The position numbers and the translations under genes are program-made. This document shows, piece by piece, positions 22,069-29,686 of a stretch of DNA of 30,169 nucleotides. Numbering within the stretch: position 1 is the first letter of the stretch; each line of letters starts with the position of its first letter. The notes below the pieces were generated by a model that saw only the letters and a program-made list of their open reading frames with translations, searched no databases and was not told the origin of the DNA. Source of the DNA: Thiobacillus sp. (GTDB lineage Bacteria > Pseudomonadota > Gammaproteobacteria > Burkholderiales > Thiobacillaceae); assembly GCA_011391285.1 (NCBI GenBank), contig JAABQU010000144.1, positions 1 through 30,169 of the forward strand, given 5' to 3'.

Positions 22069-23540
22069 AAACCTATGACACCCTCGCAGCCGTCGATCTC
22101 GGCTCCAACTCCTTCCGCCTGGAAGTCGCGCGCGTTGCCGGCGATCAGCTGTATCCGCTCGATTCGCTGAAGGAAACCGTGCGCCTCGCCGGTGGCCTGG
22201 GCGACGACAAGGTGCTCGACGAGGCGACCCAGACGCGCGCGCTGGACTGCCTGCATCGCTTCGGCGAGCGGCTGCGCGGCTTGTCGCCGGAAGCGATCCG
22301 CTGCGTCGGCACGTCGGCCCTGCGCATCGCACGCAACGCGGAAAAATTCATTTCAAAAGCCGAGGCTGCGCTGGGACACCCGATCGAAATCGTCGCCGGG
22401 CGCGAAGAGGCGCGCCTGATCTACCTAGGCGTCGCCCATTCGCTGGCTTCCTCGCCCGACCGGCGTCTGGTGGTCGATATCGGCGGCGGCTCCACCGAAT
22501 TCATTATCGGCACTGGGCTCAAGCCGCACGAGCGCGAAAGCCTGCACATGGGCTGCGTCAATTTCTCGCAGCGCTTTTTCGGCAGTGGCGTGATCGACAA
22601 GGCCGCGCTGAAGGCGGCCGAAGTGGCGGCGCGCGTCGAGGTCGAGCGCATCGCCCGCGAGTTTTCGAAAAACAACTGGCAGCAGGCGGTTGGCTCAAGC
22701 GGCACCGCGCGGGCCCTGCGCGAGATCCTCGAACTGAACGGCTGGTCGGCGCGCGGCATCACAGCAGACGGCCTGGCGCAGCTGCGCAGCCAGTTCATCA
22801 AGGCAGGCCATCTCGACGCGCTGGAACTGCAGGGTTTGGCGCGCGATCGCCGCCCGGTCATCGCCGGGGGCTTCGCCATCATGGCCGGGCTGTTTGCCGA
22901 ACTTGAGATCGAGCAAATGGATGTCGCCGAAACCGCCATGCGCGAGGGCATCCTCTACGACCTGCTGGGGCGCTTCCACAAGCAGGACATGCGCGAAGCG
23001 ACGGTGGACGAATTCATGCGGCGCTACCACATCGACTCCCAGCAGGCTGCGCGGGTCAGGCGCGTGGCGCTGAGGCTGCTGGCTGCAAGCGGCGGCGAAG
23101 ACGAAAACGACATGCGTTTTCTGGACTGGGGCGCGCGCTTGCACGAAATCGGCCTGTCGGTATCGCACAGCGGCTTCCACCGCCATTCCGGCTACATCCT
23201 GGAAAACGCCGACATGCCCGGCTTCTCGCGTACCGAGCAGGCGCGCCTGGCGCTGATGGCCCGTGCCCAGCGAGGTGCATTGGTCAAAATTCCGGACTTT
23301 GCTGCCGGCGAGGTGCCGGACAACGACCGCCTGCTGGTGTGGCTGCTACGCCAGGCGGCCATCCTCTGCCGCAGCCGCGCCGAACCGCATCTCCCCGACG
23401 TGAAAGTGGAAGCCAACAGCAAGCGTTTTCGACTCACCCTGCCGGAGGGCTGGCTGGAACACCGCCCCCTCACCCAGCGCGCACTGGATGAGGAGACCGT
23501 GCACTGGCATGCGGCGGGGATCAAATACACGTTCAGCTAG
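22065..23540 (+). CDS. ppx: Exopolyphosphatase / pppGpp phosphohydrolase (Ppx/GppA family)
   Basis: This 491-residue protein has the actin-like Ppx/GppA core: AAVDLGSNSFRLEVARV (about 8-24), GTSALRIARNAEKF, VVDIGGGSTEFIIG and GSSGTARALREIL, then an HD-like C-terminal region with RMRFLDWGARLHEIGLSVSH-like text and SGYILENADMPGFSRTEQ. It should release phosphate from polyphosphate or hydrolyse pppGpp; the two activities cannot be told apart here. It starts at the ATG overlapping the SpmAB stop. The gene ends 33 bases from the convergent SLC13 gene, and no intrinsic terminator is seen between them. Confidence 0.93.
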   Translation: MKTYDTLAAVDLGSNSFRLEVARVAGDQLYPLDSLKETVRLAGGLGDDKVLDEATQTRALDCLHRFGERLRGLSPEAIRCVGTSALRIARNAEKFISKAEAALGHPIEIVAGREEARLIYLGVAHSLASSPDRRLVVDIGGGSTEFIIGTGLKPHERESLHMGCVNFSQRFFGSGVIDKAALKAAEVAARVEVERIAREFSKNNWQQAVGSSGTARALREILELNGWSARGITADGLAQLRSQFIKAGHLDALELQGLARDRRPVIAGGFAIMAGLFAELEIEQMDVAETAMREGILYDLLGRFHKQDMREATVDEFMRRYHIDSQQAARVRRVALRLLAASGGEDENDMRFLDWGARLHEIGLSVSHSGFHRHSGYILENADMPGFSRTEQARLALMARAQRGALVKIPDFAAGEVPDNDRLLVWLLRQAAILCRSRAEPHLPDVKVEANSKRFRLTLPEGWLEHRPLTQRALDEETVHWHAAGIKYTFS

Positions 23541-23573
23541 GGCAGGTTCAGCGACGAACAGGGAGACCGGGCA

Positions 23574-25547
23574 TCAGGCATAGAAAAGCCCCAGCATCAG
23601 CATCATGACGACGATGAAAAGCAGGCTCATGACGCTGCCGGCGCGGATGAAGTCGATCACCCGGTAACCGGCCGGGCCCATGATCAGGGCGTTGACCTGA
23701 TGGGTGGGGAGGATGAAGGCGTTGGAGGTGGCGAGCGCGACGGTCAGCGCGAATACCGCCGGATTCGCGCCGACGCCGAGGGCGATGTTCACCGCCAGCG
23801 GCACCAGCAGCACGGTGGCGCCCACGTTCGACATCACCAGCGTGAATAAGGTCGCCAGCAGGGCGAGGGCGAGCATCAGCACCCAGTGCGGCAGTTCGCC
23901 CAGCATCGACAGGATGTGCGCGGCGATCCACGCGGCCGTGCCGCTGGTCTCGACCGCCAGCCCAAGCGGAATCAGGCTTGCCAGCAGGAACACGGTTTTC
24001 CAGCTCACCGCCTGATAGGCCTCGTCGATTCGCAGCACCCCGCACAGCACCATGCCGATGACGCCGGCCATCAGTGCGAGCGACAGTCGCAGGTCGGTGA
24101 ACATCAGCAGGAAGAGGGCGACCCCGAAGAAGAACAGGGCGGCCATCTCCTTCTGGGGGCGAAGTTCCTCGTGGGGATAGTCGCTGGTGACGACCACGAA
24201 ATTGCTGTCCTTCTCCAGTCGGGCCAAGGCGTCCCAAGACGTGTGTACCACCAGGGCATCGCCGCCCTGCAGCGGGATGTCGCGAATGCCTTCGCCCTCC
24301 AGCAGCGTTTTGCCGCCGCGGTGCAGGGCCAGCATGGCGATGCCGTAGGTCTTGCGCATCCAGATTTCGTGCGCGCTCTTGCCGACCAGGCGGGAGCCGG
24401 GCGGGATCACCACCTCGGCGATGCCGGCCCGGGCCGACGACAGGATTTCCGCGAACGTCTTCAGGTCCGCGCTCAACTCGAGGCCATTGCGGTCGACGAA
24501 CAGGCGAAGCCGCTGTGGCGAGGCCAGCAGGCCGAGCACGGTGCCGGCCTCGATCGGCATGTCCCGCTCCAGTCCGCTCGGGCCGACGCTCATCTCGTTT
24601 CCGGGCAGCAGGGCCGCGACCACCCGGACATGGGCCTCGCGTTCCATCTCGTCGAGCAGTCTGCCCACCAGCGGGCTCCCGGTCGGCACCGCCACTTCGA
24701 ACACGCTGTCATCAAGGCCGTAGAGCTCCTGGAAGTAGTGCATGGTGTGGGTCGCCCGCGCGTGCTCCTGCGCCTTGACCTTGCCGGCCGGCAGCACGTA
24801 GCGGCCGGCGAGCATGAAGTAGGCGATCCCGGCCGCAAGCAGGGCCACGCCGATCGGCGTCACCGAAAACATCGACCAGGTCGCGATCTGCTGGTCGGGC
24901 GGCAGCGCCTTGTTGGAGGCAAGCAGCAGGTCGTTCAGCAGGATCAGCGGGCTCGAGCCCACCATGGTGAGCGTGCCGCCGAGAATCGCGCTGAATCCCA
25001 TCGGCATCAGCAGGCGCGACATTGGCAGGCCCGTGCGCGCAGCGATGCGACCCACCACCGGCAGGAACAGCGCCGCCGCGCCGACGTTCTGCATGAAGGC
25101 CGAAATGATCCCGACCGAGCCGGAGACGGCGGGAACGATGCGGCGCTCGGAATAGCCTGCGCGCTTCAGGATCTCGGCCGCCACCCGGTTCATGATCCCG
25201 GTCTTGTCGAGGCCTGCGCCGATGATCATCACCGCGACGATCGACATCACCGCATTGCTGGAAAAGCCGCCGAACAGTTCCGAAATCGGCACCAGCGGCT
25301 GCATCAGACCGAACGCTTCGCTCGCCGCGCTGATCAGGCCGATCAGCACCATGATGCTGATCGCCGCCACGTCGATCTCGACCACCTCGAAGATGAACAG
25401 GAAAATCGTCAGCGTCAGCAGCAGGAGGACCACCAGGATTTCGAGCGTGGGGGCCACTGCGGCCGCCGCGGCGCCGAGCAGCAGAAAAGCCGGCGCTGCC
25501 AGCAGCAGCACGGGATCGAGGCGGAATTTCTGGGGGACTTTACGCAT
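23574..25547 (-). CDS. SLC13-type permease with two TrkA-C (RCK_C) domains
   Basis: This 657-residue protein has an N-terminal half of membrane helices, a central soluble part (about 270-460) and a C-terminal half of helices. The first helix bundle includes VAVMIIGAGLDKTGIMNRVA, GIISAFMQNVGAAALFLPVV and GGTLTMVGSSPLILLNDLLL; the second has MSNVGATVLLVPLAVNIALG and ATSNAFILPTHQVNALIMGP, the paired re-entrant loops of the family. The soluble part repeats a TrkA-C pattern (VFEVAVPTGSPLVGRLLDE and AEVVIPPGSRLVGKSAHEIW). Such proteins (SAC1/SLT-type) move sulfate or other anions with sodium. The ATG at 25547 gives a short cytoplasmic N-terminus. It is convergent with ppx. Confidence 0.92.
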   Translation of the reverse strand: MRKVPQKFRLDPVLLLAAPAFLLLGAAAAAVAPTLEILVVLLLLTLTIFLFIFEVVEIDVAAISIMVLIGLISAASEAFGLMQPLVPISELFGGFSSNAVMSIVAVMIIGAGLDKTGIMNRVAAEILKRAGYSERRIVPAVSGSVGIISAFMQNVGAAALFLPVVGRIAARTGLPMSRLLMPMGFSAILGGTLTMVGSSPLILLNDLLLASNKALPPDQQIATWSMFSVTPIGVALLAAGIAYFMLAGRYVLPAGKVKAQEHARATHTMHYFQELYGLDDSVFEVAVPTGSPLVGRLLDEMEREAHVRVVAALLPGNEMSVGPSGLERDMPIEAGTVLGLLASPQRLRLFVDRNGLELSADLKTFAEILSSARAGIAEVVIPPGSRLVGKSAHEIWMRKTYGIAMLALHRGGKTLLEGEGIRDIPLQGGDALVVHTSWDALARLEKDSNFVVVTSDYPHEELRPQKEMAALFFFGVALFLLMFTDLRLSLALMAGVIGMVLCGVLRIDEAYQAVSWKTVFLLASLIPLGLAVETSGTAAWIAAHILSMLGELPHWVLMLALALLATLFTLVMSNVGATVLLVPLAVNIALGVGANPAVFALTVALATSNAFILPTHQVNALIMGPAGYRVIDFIRAGSVMSLLFIVVMMLMLGLFYA

Positions 25548-25657
25548 GCGTGTCAGGCTCCGCGATTTGCGCTATCCGCAAGCGGATGTGTATCGGGCCA
25601 GAATAGGGCAGAGCGCGCCCGTCATGGCGACAGGGAGAACCTCAGCCTATCAGAGCC

Positions 25658-25912
25658 TTACCGTCTTTTGAAAATGCCGAGCTTGCCCAGGATGAGGATC
25701 AGCAGCACTGCGCCGGCGAAGGCGACGATGAAGCGTGCGATGCCCCCCACCGCCGCGAAGCCCAGCATGCCCGCGATCCAGAAGCCCAGCATCGAACCCA
25801 CCACGCCCACCGCAACGTTGGCGATCAAGCCCATCTGGGCGTTGGTTTTCATGACGATGCTGGCCAGCCAGCCGACGAGGCCACCGATGATCAAGGTGAT
25901 GATCAGGTTCAT
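25658..25912 (-). CDS. GlsB/YeaQ/YmgE family small membrane protein
   Basis: This 84-residue, glycine-rich protein has three predicted helices (NLIITLIIGGLVGWLASIVM, then NVAVGVVGSMLGFWIAGMLG, and a C-terminal VAFAGAVLLILILGKLGIF), the normal family layout. These transglycosylase-associated proteins are often stress induced, and their function is unknown. The ATG at 25912 was chosen because AAGGGAG lies 8 bases upstream; the frame to 25954 has no ribosome site. It is 110 bases upstream of the SLC13 gene on the same strand. Confidence 0.9.
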   Translation of the reverse strand: MNLIITLIIGGLVGWLASIVMKTNAQMGLIANVAVGVVGSMLGFWIAGMLGFAAVGGIARFIVAFAGAVLLILILGKLGIFKRR

Positions 25913-26179
25913 GTCTTTTTCTCCCTTGGTAATGGGGTGAGTGGACGCAGGCACCGCGCAGTGGTCTTGCCGCCCATGCCGAGTCTATCGAGAGTCTTGC
26001 TGAACAATTCCGGGTTGTTCCCCTGCCGTGGCTTGGCGCGCGTCGCTAATGCAGCTTAGTACAGATACGTAATGACCTGGGTTTGGGCAGCAACCGTGCG
26101 CGGCAGGGATTGCAGGCGGCAGATTGCGTTCCCACCCACTATGCTGAATGTTTCCACCCGTTTCTTGCGGAGGGCACTC

Positions 26180-26515
26180 ATGAGACATCCGTATTGCAGG
26201 AGGCAGCGCTTATCGGCGCATGCACCGGTTGCGCAGCCGAAGATGGCCGCCCCGACCGAAACCGACCTGGTGCGGGCCAGGGCCGCCGTCGACATGCTCC
26301 TGGATGACCTGGGGCTTGCCGCCCACATCTTCGCCGTCGAACCGAGGGCGGGTCGGTGGTCGGTCATCGTGGAATGCGCCACCGAGTCCGGCTGGCAGCG
26401 CACGGAGTTGTGGGCCGGTCCCGAGCTGCCTGCCATGCTCAGGGGCGCCGCCGAATCTCGGGCGGCGCTGCTCGCTGAATGGCAGACGCACCTGGCCGCT
26501 TGCAAGACAGACTGA
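26180..26515 (+). CDS. Small hypothetical protein before the Nudix gene
   Basis: This predicted 111-residue soluble protein starts at the ATG at 26180, with GGAGG about seven bases upstream; a later ATG at 26243 would remove a basic N-terminal stretch of 21 residues (RHPYCRRQRLSAHAP). The body has TDLVRARAAVDMLLDDLGLA, IFAVEPRAGRWSVIVECAT and ELPAMLRGAAESRAALLAEW, an alpha-beta-alpha pattern without catalytic motif. I do not recognise a family. Its last 37 bases overlap the Nudix frame. Confidence 0.65.
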   Translation: MRHPYCRRQRLSAHAPVAQPKMAAPTETDLVRARAAVDMLLDDLGLAAHIFAVEPRAGRWSVIVECATESGWQRTELWAGPELPAMLRGAAESRAALLAEWQTHLAACKTD

Positions 26516-26934
26516 CGCCGCAACCGCCTGCTTTCTCGGCGGGGGTGGTCGTCGTTCGCCGCGACGGCGGGGGCTGGCGCCTGCTGGTGCTGCGCGCCTA
26601 CCGCAACTGGGATTTTCCCAAGGGCATGGTCGAGGCGGGGGAAGCGCCGCTCGATGCGGCCATCCGCGAGACGGCGGAGGAGGCCGCGATCAGCGATCTC
26701 GACTTCCGCTGGGGCGAGGCGTATTGCGAAACCGCCCCCTATCGCGGCGGCAAGGTGGCGCGCTACTACCTGGCGGAAACCACGCAGGCGTCCGTCAGCC
26801 TGCCGGTCTCGCCTGAACTGGGACGTCCCGAACATGAAGAATGGCGCTGGGTCAGCTTCGACGAAGCCCGGCCCCTGCTGCCGCTGCGTCTGCAACCCAT
26901 CCTGCCCTGGGCGAAAAGGCAATTCGAGACGTGA
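26479..26934 (+). CDS. Nudix hydrolase
   Basis: This 151-residue protein has a Nudix box at residues 49-71: Gly49, Glu55, Arg63-Glu64 and Glu67-Glu68 are in place, while the usual final Gly is Ala70. Strand NWDFPKGMVEAGEAPLDAAI and the C-terminal HEEWRWVSFDEARPLL fit the fold. These enzymes hydrolyse nucleoside diphosphates linked to another group; the Ap4A-type group shares the WDFPKG segment, but the substrate is not certain. The ATG at 26479 overlaps the upstream gene by 37 bases; a TTG at 26500 is an alternative that removes seven residues. Confidence 0.88.
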   Translation: MADAPGRLQDRLTPQPPAFSAGVVVVRRDGGGWRLLVLRAYRNWDFPKGMVEAGEAPLDAAIRETAEEAAISDLDFRWGEAYCETAPYRGGKVARYYLAETTQASVSLPVSPELGRPEHEEWRWVSFDEARPLLPLRLQPILPWAKRQFET

Positions 26935-26976
26935 TGGGGCCTGCCTGTCGACGTGCCGTTGCGATCCGTGCGCAGC

Positions 26977-27705
26977 TTATGACGCCCACTCACCGGAAAG
27001 TGCCCGCAACAGCCCGGCGCCGTCACCGCGCCATGCGCTGCCATGCATGCATGCAAGCGTGACAGGCTCTGTCGAAGCCAGTTTCTCCAGCAGTTGGCCG
27101 GCGTACTTCGTGTGTGAGAAATAGTCCATTGCGTGGCGGAACGACTCGCTCGGCCCAAGAATGTCCGCTTCGGTGAGCGGCGGAAGATCGGCACCGGCCT
27201 GCGTGAACAGGTCGCCGCACAGCAGCGTTTTGGTGCTGTCTTCCAGCAGGTAGCCGCATTCCCATCCGTGGGGCAGATGCGGGGCGTCGAACCAGCGCAC
27301 GGAATGCTTGCCGAGGGAGAGCGACTCCCCGTCGGCGAGCGCGCGAGGCGGCCGGTCTGCGAGGTCGTTGATGGAGACCATCGCCGCCACCGTGCCGCAC
27401 AGGGGGGACGCCTGCGGGGCGGCCGCGAGCCATTGGTTGAGCGAGCCGCATTCATCCGCCTCGACGTGGGAAAAGGCGATGTAGCGCAGCTTTTCCACCG
27501 GCATCACGCTCGCAACCGCCTCGCGCACCAGCGGGAACAGGCCTCGCGGTCCGGTATGGAAGATCAGCGGTTCATCGCCCGCGATGAGGTACTGGTTGAA
27601 CGAAAACCCGCCCGCGCCTTCAATGGCTACCGGCGTATTGATGCGATAGATTTTCTCCGCAACTTCGTGGACATTGGTTCCTGACTGCGCGTTCGTGACG
27701 GCCAT
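26977..27705 (-). CDS. Stand-alone oxygen-binding diiron (ODP) MBL-fold protein
   Basis: This 242-residue protein has the MBL fold of flavodiiron proteins without their flavodoxin domain. The six iron ligands are readable as His80, Glu82 and Asp84 in HVEADECGSLN, His143, Asp165 in LLCGDLF and His221 in ACMHGSAW, numbered close to the H79/E81/D83/H146/D165/H226 pattern of flavodiiron proteins. It could bind or reduce oxygen or NO, or act as an oxygen sensor. The ATG at 27705 was preferred because AAGGAG lies seven bases upstream; the ATG at 27711 is almost on top of that site. Electron partners are not encoded next to it. Confidence 0.88.
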   Translation of the reverse strand: MAVTNAQSGTNVHEVAEKIYRINTPVAIEGAGGFSFNQYLIAGDEPLIFHTGPRGLFPLVREAVASVMPVEKLRYIAFSHVEADECGSLNQWLAAAPQASPLCGTVAAMVSINDLADRPPRALADGESLSLGKHSVRWFDAPHLPHGWECGYLLEDSTKTLLCGDLFTQAGADLPPLTEADILGPSESFRHAMDYFSHTKYAGQLLEKLASTEPVTLACMHGSAWRGDGAGLLRALSGEWAS

Positions 27706-27911
27706 GTTCATGCTCCTTCCATTGGGTTGAACCGGATGGCGATTTGCCCGGAACTCAATGGCTGAGCTCAGCTGCGACAGACAAACCCTCGCGGGAACGC
27801 CGGGCACTACACAAGGCAGCATAGAGCATGGCTATGAAAGACCTAGTTGGATAATCTCGGGGGTGCCCCGATCGTCTGCCGGGTTTCCTTAGGCATGCTT
27901 GAGCCCGTGCG

Positions 27912-28703
27912 TCACAGCCCCAGTTCTTCGTCGGTCGCGCTGTGTTCGTACTTGTTCCGTGGTGGCCAGGGGCGGGTTCGCCAATCGGGTTCGAAGACCA
28001 TCGACGATTTGCTGCGGCCCGGCAGCAGCGAGCCGTTGCCAGCGCCCTTGGCGTAATCGTAATAGAGCTTGACCACCTCTTCCTTCGTCACCTGCTGCGC
28101 AGCAGGGTGTGACATGCAGGCATCGATCCACTTTCGCACGCGCGCGTAACGCGGCTCGTCTGGCAGCTCGAAGTTTTCGTAATATTCCAGAAACCAGAAG
28201 CGCTGGAAGAAGGGCGTGAAAACCGCTTCAGCCCACCCGAATTCCTCGAACAGAAACGGGCCGGTGGGGGAGTGTTCCAGCAGAAAATCGTTCAGCTGCG
28301 CGTACTGCTTCAGCATGCCGTCCCGCATGGCGTCCCGGCGGGCAGGGTCCTGGTTCATCACCCACGTATAGCCCTGGCTGAAAAACTCGCCATCCAGCCG
28401 CGTCATCATGTTCTCCACCGCGCGCCGGTAGGGATCGCGCTGGGCAACCGGCCGTTCCGGATAGGTGTCCTCAAGGTACTGCAGGATCACCAGGCTTTCC
28501 TTGATGATGTGCCCGTCCGCCGTCTCCATGACCGGCAGCGCCGTTGTCCCGCGCGTCTTGGCGAGCAGCACCTCGGACCGTGGCCGGGTGATATCGACCA
28601 CCTGAAACCCGACGTCGCTTCGGCGGCCCTTCAGCGTCAACAGGATTTCCAGCCGTTGGCAGAAAGGGCAGACAGGGATGTGATAGATGATTGGATGGGT
28701 CAT
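27912..28703 (-). CDS. Glutathione S-transferase family protein
   Basis: This 263-residue protein has an N-terminal thioredoxin-like domain (IIYHIPVCPFCQRLEILLTL, with a CxxC at residues 12 and 15, and the cis-Pro region TTALPVMETADGHIIKESLV) and an all-helical C-terminal domain with DTYPERPVAQRDPYRRAVEN, EEFGWAEAVFTPFFQRFWFL and ARVRKWIDACMSHPAAQQ. The CxxC makes it more like omega-type or glutaredoxin-like GSTs than classical Ser/Tyr types. The C-terminal 40 residues (from SLLPGRSKSS) extend past the usual fold. The ATG at 28703 matches the family start. A methyltransferase gene lies upstream on the same strand. Confidence 0.9.
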   Translation of the reverse strand: MTHPIIYHIPVCPFCQRLEILLTLKGRRSDVGFQVVDITRPRSEVLLAKTRGTTALPVMETADGHIIKESLVILQYLEDTYPERPVAQRDPYRRAVENMMTRLDGEFFSQGYTWVMNQDPARRDAMRDGMLKQYAQLNDFLLEHSPTGPFLFEEFGWAEAVFTPFFQRFWFLEYYENFELPDEPRYARVRKWIDACMSHPAAQQVTKEEVVKLYYDYAKGAGNGSLLPGRSKSSMVFEPDWRTRPWPPRNKYEHSATDEELGL

Positions 28704-28815
28704 GAGTGAAGGAGCTTGGCGTTCTGGATGCGGCGTCACGACGATAGCGCAATGAAGCCGTTGGTTGCGTGTTCGGGCCGGCAATGCCGTATCCGGCCCA
28801 CGTCGATGGGGCCTG

Positions 28816-29466
28816 CTATACGCCCGCTCGCCGTGCGGTCATCAGGAAGACCGGGTAGTCCCGCGTTCCGGTTTCCTGTTCTTTGGCAATGCTGAACACG
28901 GTCTGGAACTGCATGTCGGCAAACCCGGCCTGTGCCGCGCGCCGGCTCAGGTCGGCCTGGTCGAAGCCATGGTGCACATCGATCTCCGGGCCGTGAAACG
29001 AGCCGTCTTCCTGGTCCAGGTCGACAACGCACAGCGTGCCGCCGGGCTTCAGCCGGTCGTGGAAGACACGCAGGATGTGATCGGTGTCCGGCACGTGGTG
29101 CAGCGTCATCGAGGTGACGATGAGGTCGAAGTTCTGCTCAGGCGGCGGGTCGGCCAGCAGGTCGAGCTTGAGCGTGGTCATGTTGGTCACGCTCTGCGCG
29201 GCGATCTTCTCGTTCACCACATCAAGCATGCCGCCCGAACTGTCCGCCATCAGGATCGCGCCGAGCTCGTCCTTCAGCGGAAACGAAAGCAGGCCCGTGC
29301 CGCAGCCGTAATCGAGGGCGCTCATGTCGCGACGCAAAGGCACGGCCTTGCGGATGGCCTCTGCGATTTTTAGCCCGCGTTCCTTGAACAACGGGTTGTC
29401 GTCCCATTGACGGGCTTTACTGTCGAAATGGGCGGTGTCGAGCTTGGTGGGTTGAGTTGGGGTCAT
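28816..29466 (-). CDS. Class I SAM-dependent methyltransferase
   Basis: This 216-residue protein has the Rossmann-type methyltransferase motifs: SALDYGCGTGLLSFPL (motif I), LMADSSGGMLDVVNEK, FDLIVTSMTLHHVPDT and LKPGGTLCVVDLDQEDGSFH. Its N-terminus HFDSKARQWDDNPLFKERG is shared with the methyltransferase type 11 group. The target is unknown. The start is the ATG at 29466, and a GGTAAAATATT stretch (minus strand, near 29553-29563) may hold its -10 box. GST follows after 112 bases. Confidence 0.9.
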   Translation of the reverse strand: MTPTQPTKLDTAHFDSKARQWDDNPLFKERGLKIAEAIRKAVPLRRDMSALDYGCGTGLLSFPLKDELGAILMADSSGGMLDVVNEKIAAQSVTNMTTLKLDLLADPPPEQNFDLIVTSMTLHHVPDTDHILRVFHDRLKPGGTLCVVDLDQEDGSFHGPEIDVHHGFDQADLSRRAAQAGFADMQFQTVFSIAKEQETGTRDYPVFLMTARRAGV

Positions 29467-29638
29467 GATGATGTGAAAGCGAGGCGCCCTAGGGCATTCG
29501 TGTGTATGGGGGGCAAAGCCGGGTCAGAAGGGGCTGGCCAGAGAACAGTGTTGGAATATTTTACCTATTCGCCCGTAAGGTCAGGTGCCTATCGTTCGAG
29601 GCGTGAGTCCAACAGGGTATAAATTTTGGAGTTCGACG

Positions 29639-29668
29639 CAACTACGGGGACCGAAGTCCCCGTAGTTG
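29639..29668 (-). terminator. Strong hairpin 3' of the OmpA-family gene
   Basis: A 13-bp perfect stem (CAACTACGGGGAC at 29639-29651, GTCCCCGTAGTTG at 29656-29668) closes a 4-base loop 18 bases after the stop codon. No U-run follows on either strand, so termination is probable but not typical; it may protect the 3' end of an abundant mRNA. Confidence 0.6.
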
Positions 29669-29686
29669 GCTCAAAAGAAAACGCTG

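Noticed and set aside
23886..25940. 684-codon open frame antisense to the SLC13 gene
   Set aside because: It is the shadow of a high-GC gene: its translation is rich in His, Arg, Gln and Asp with no domain, while the minus strand encodes a clear permease.
26002..26020. GAACAA-N7-TTGTTC dyad upstream of the GlsB-type gene, as LexA or ECF sigma site
   Set aside because: The spacing does not match LexA boxes that I know, the arms are only six bases, and no partner -10 is convincing.
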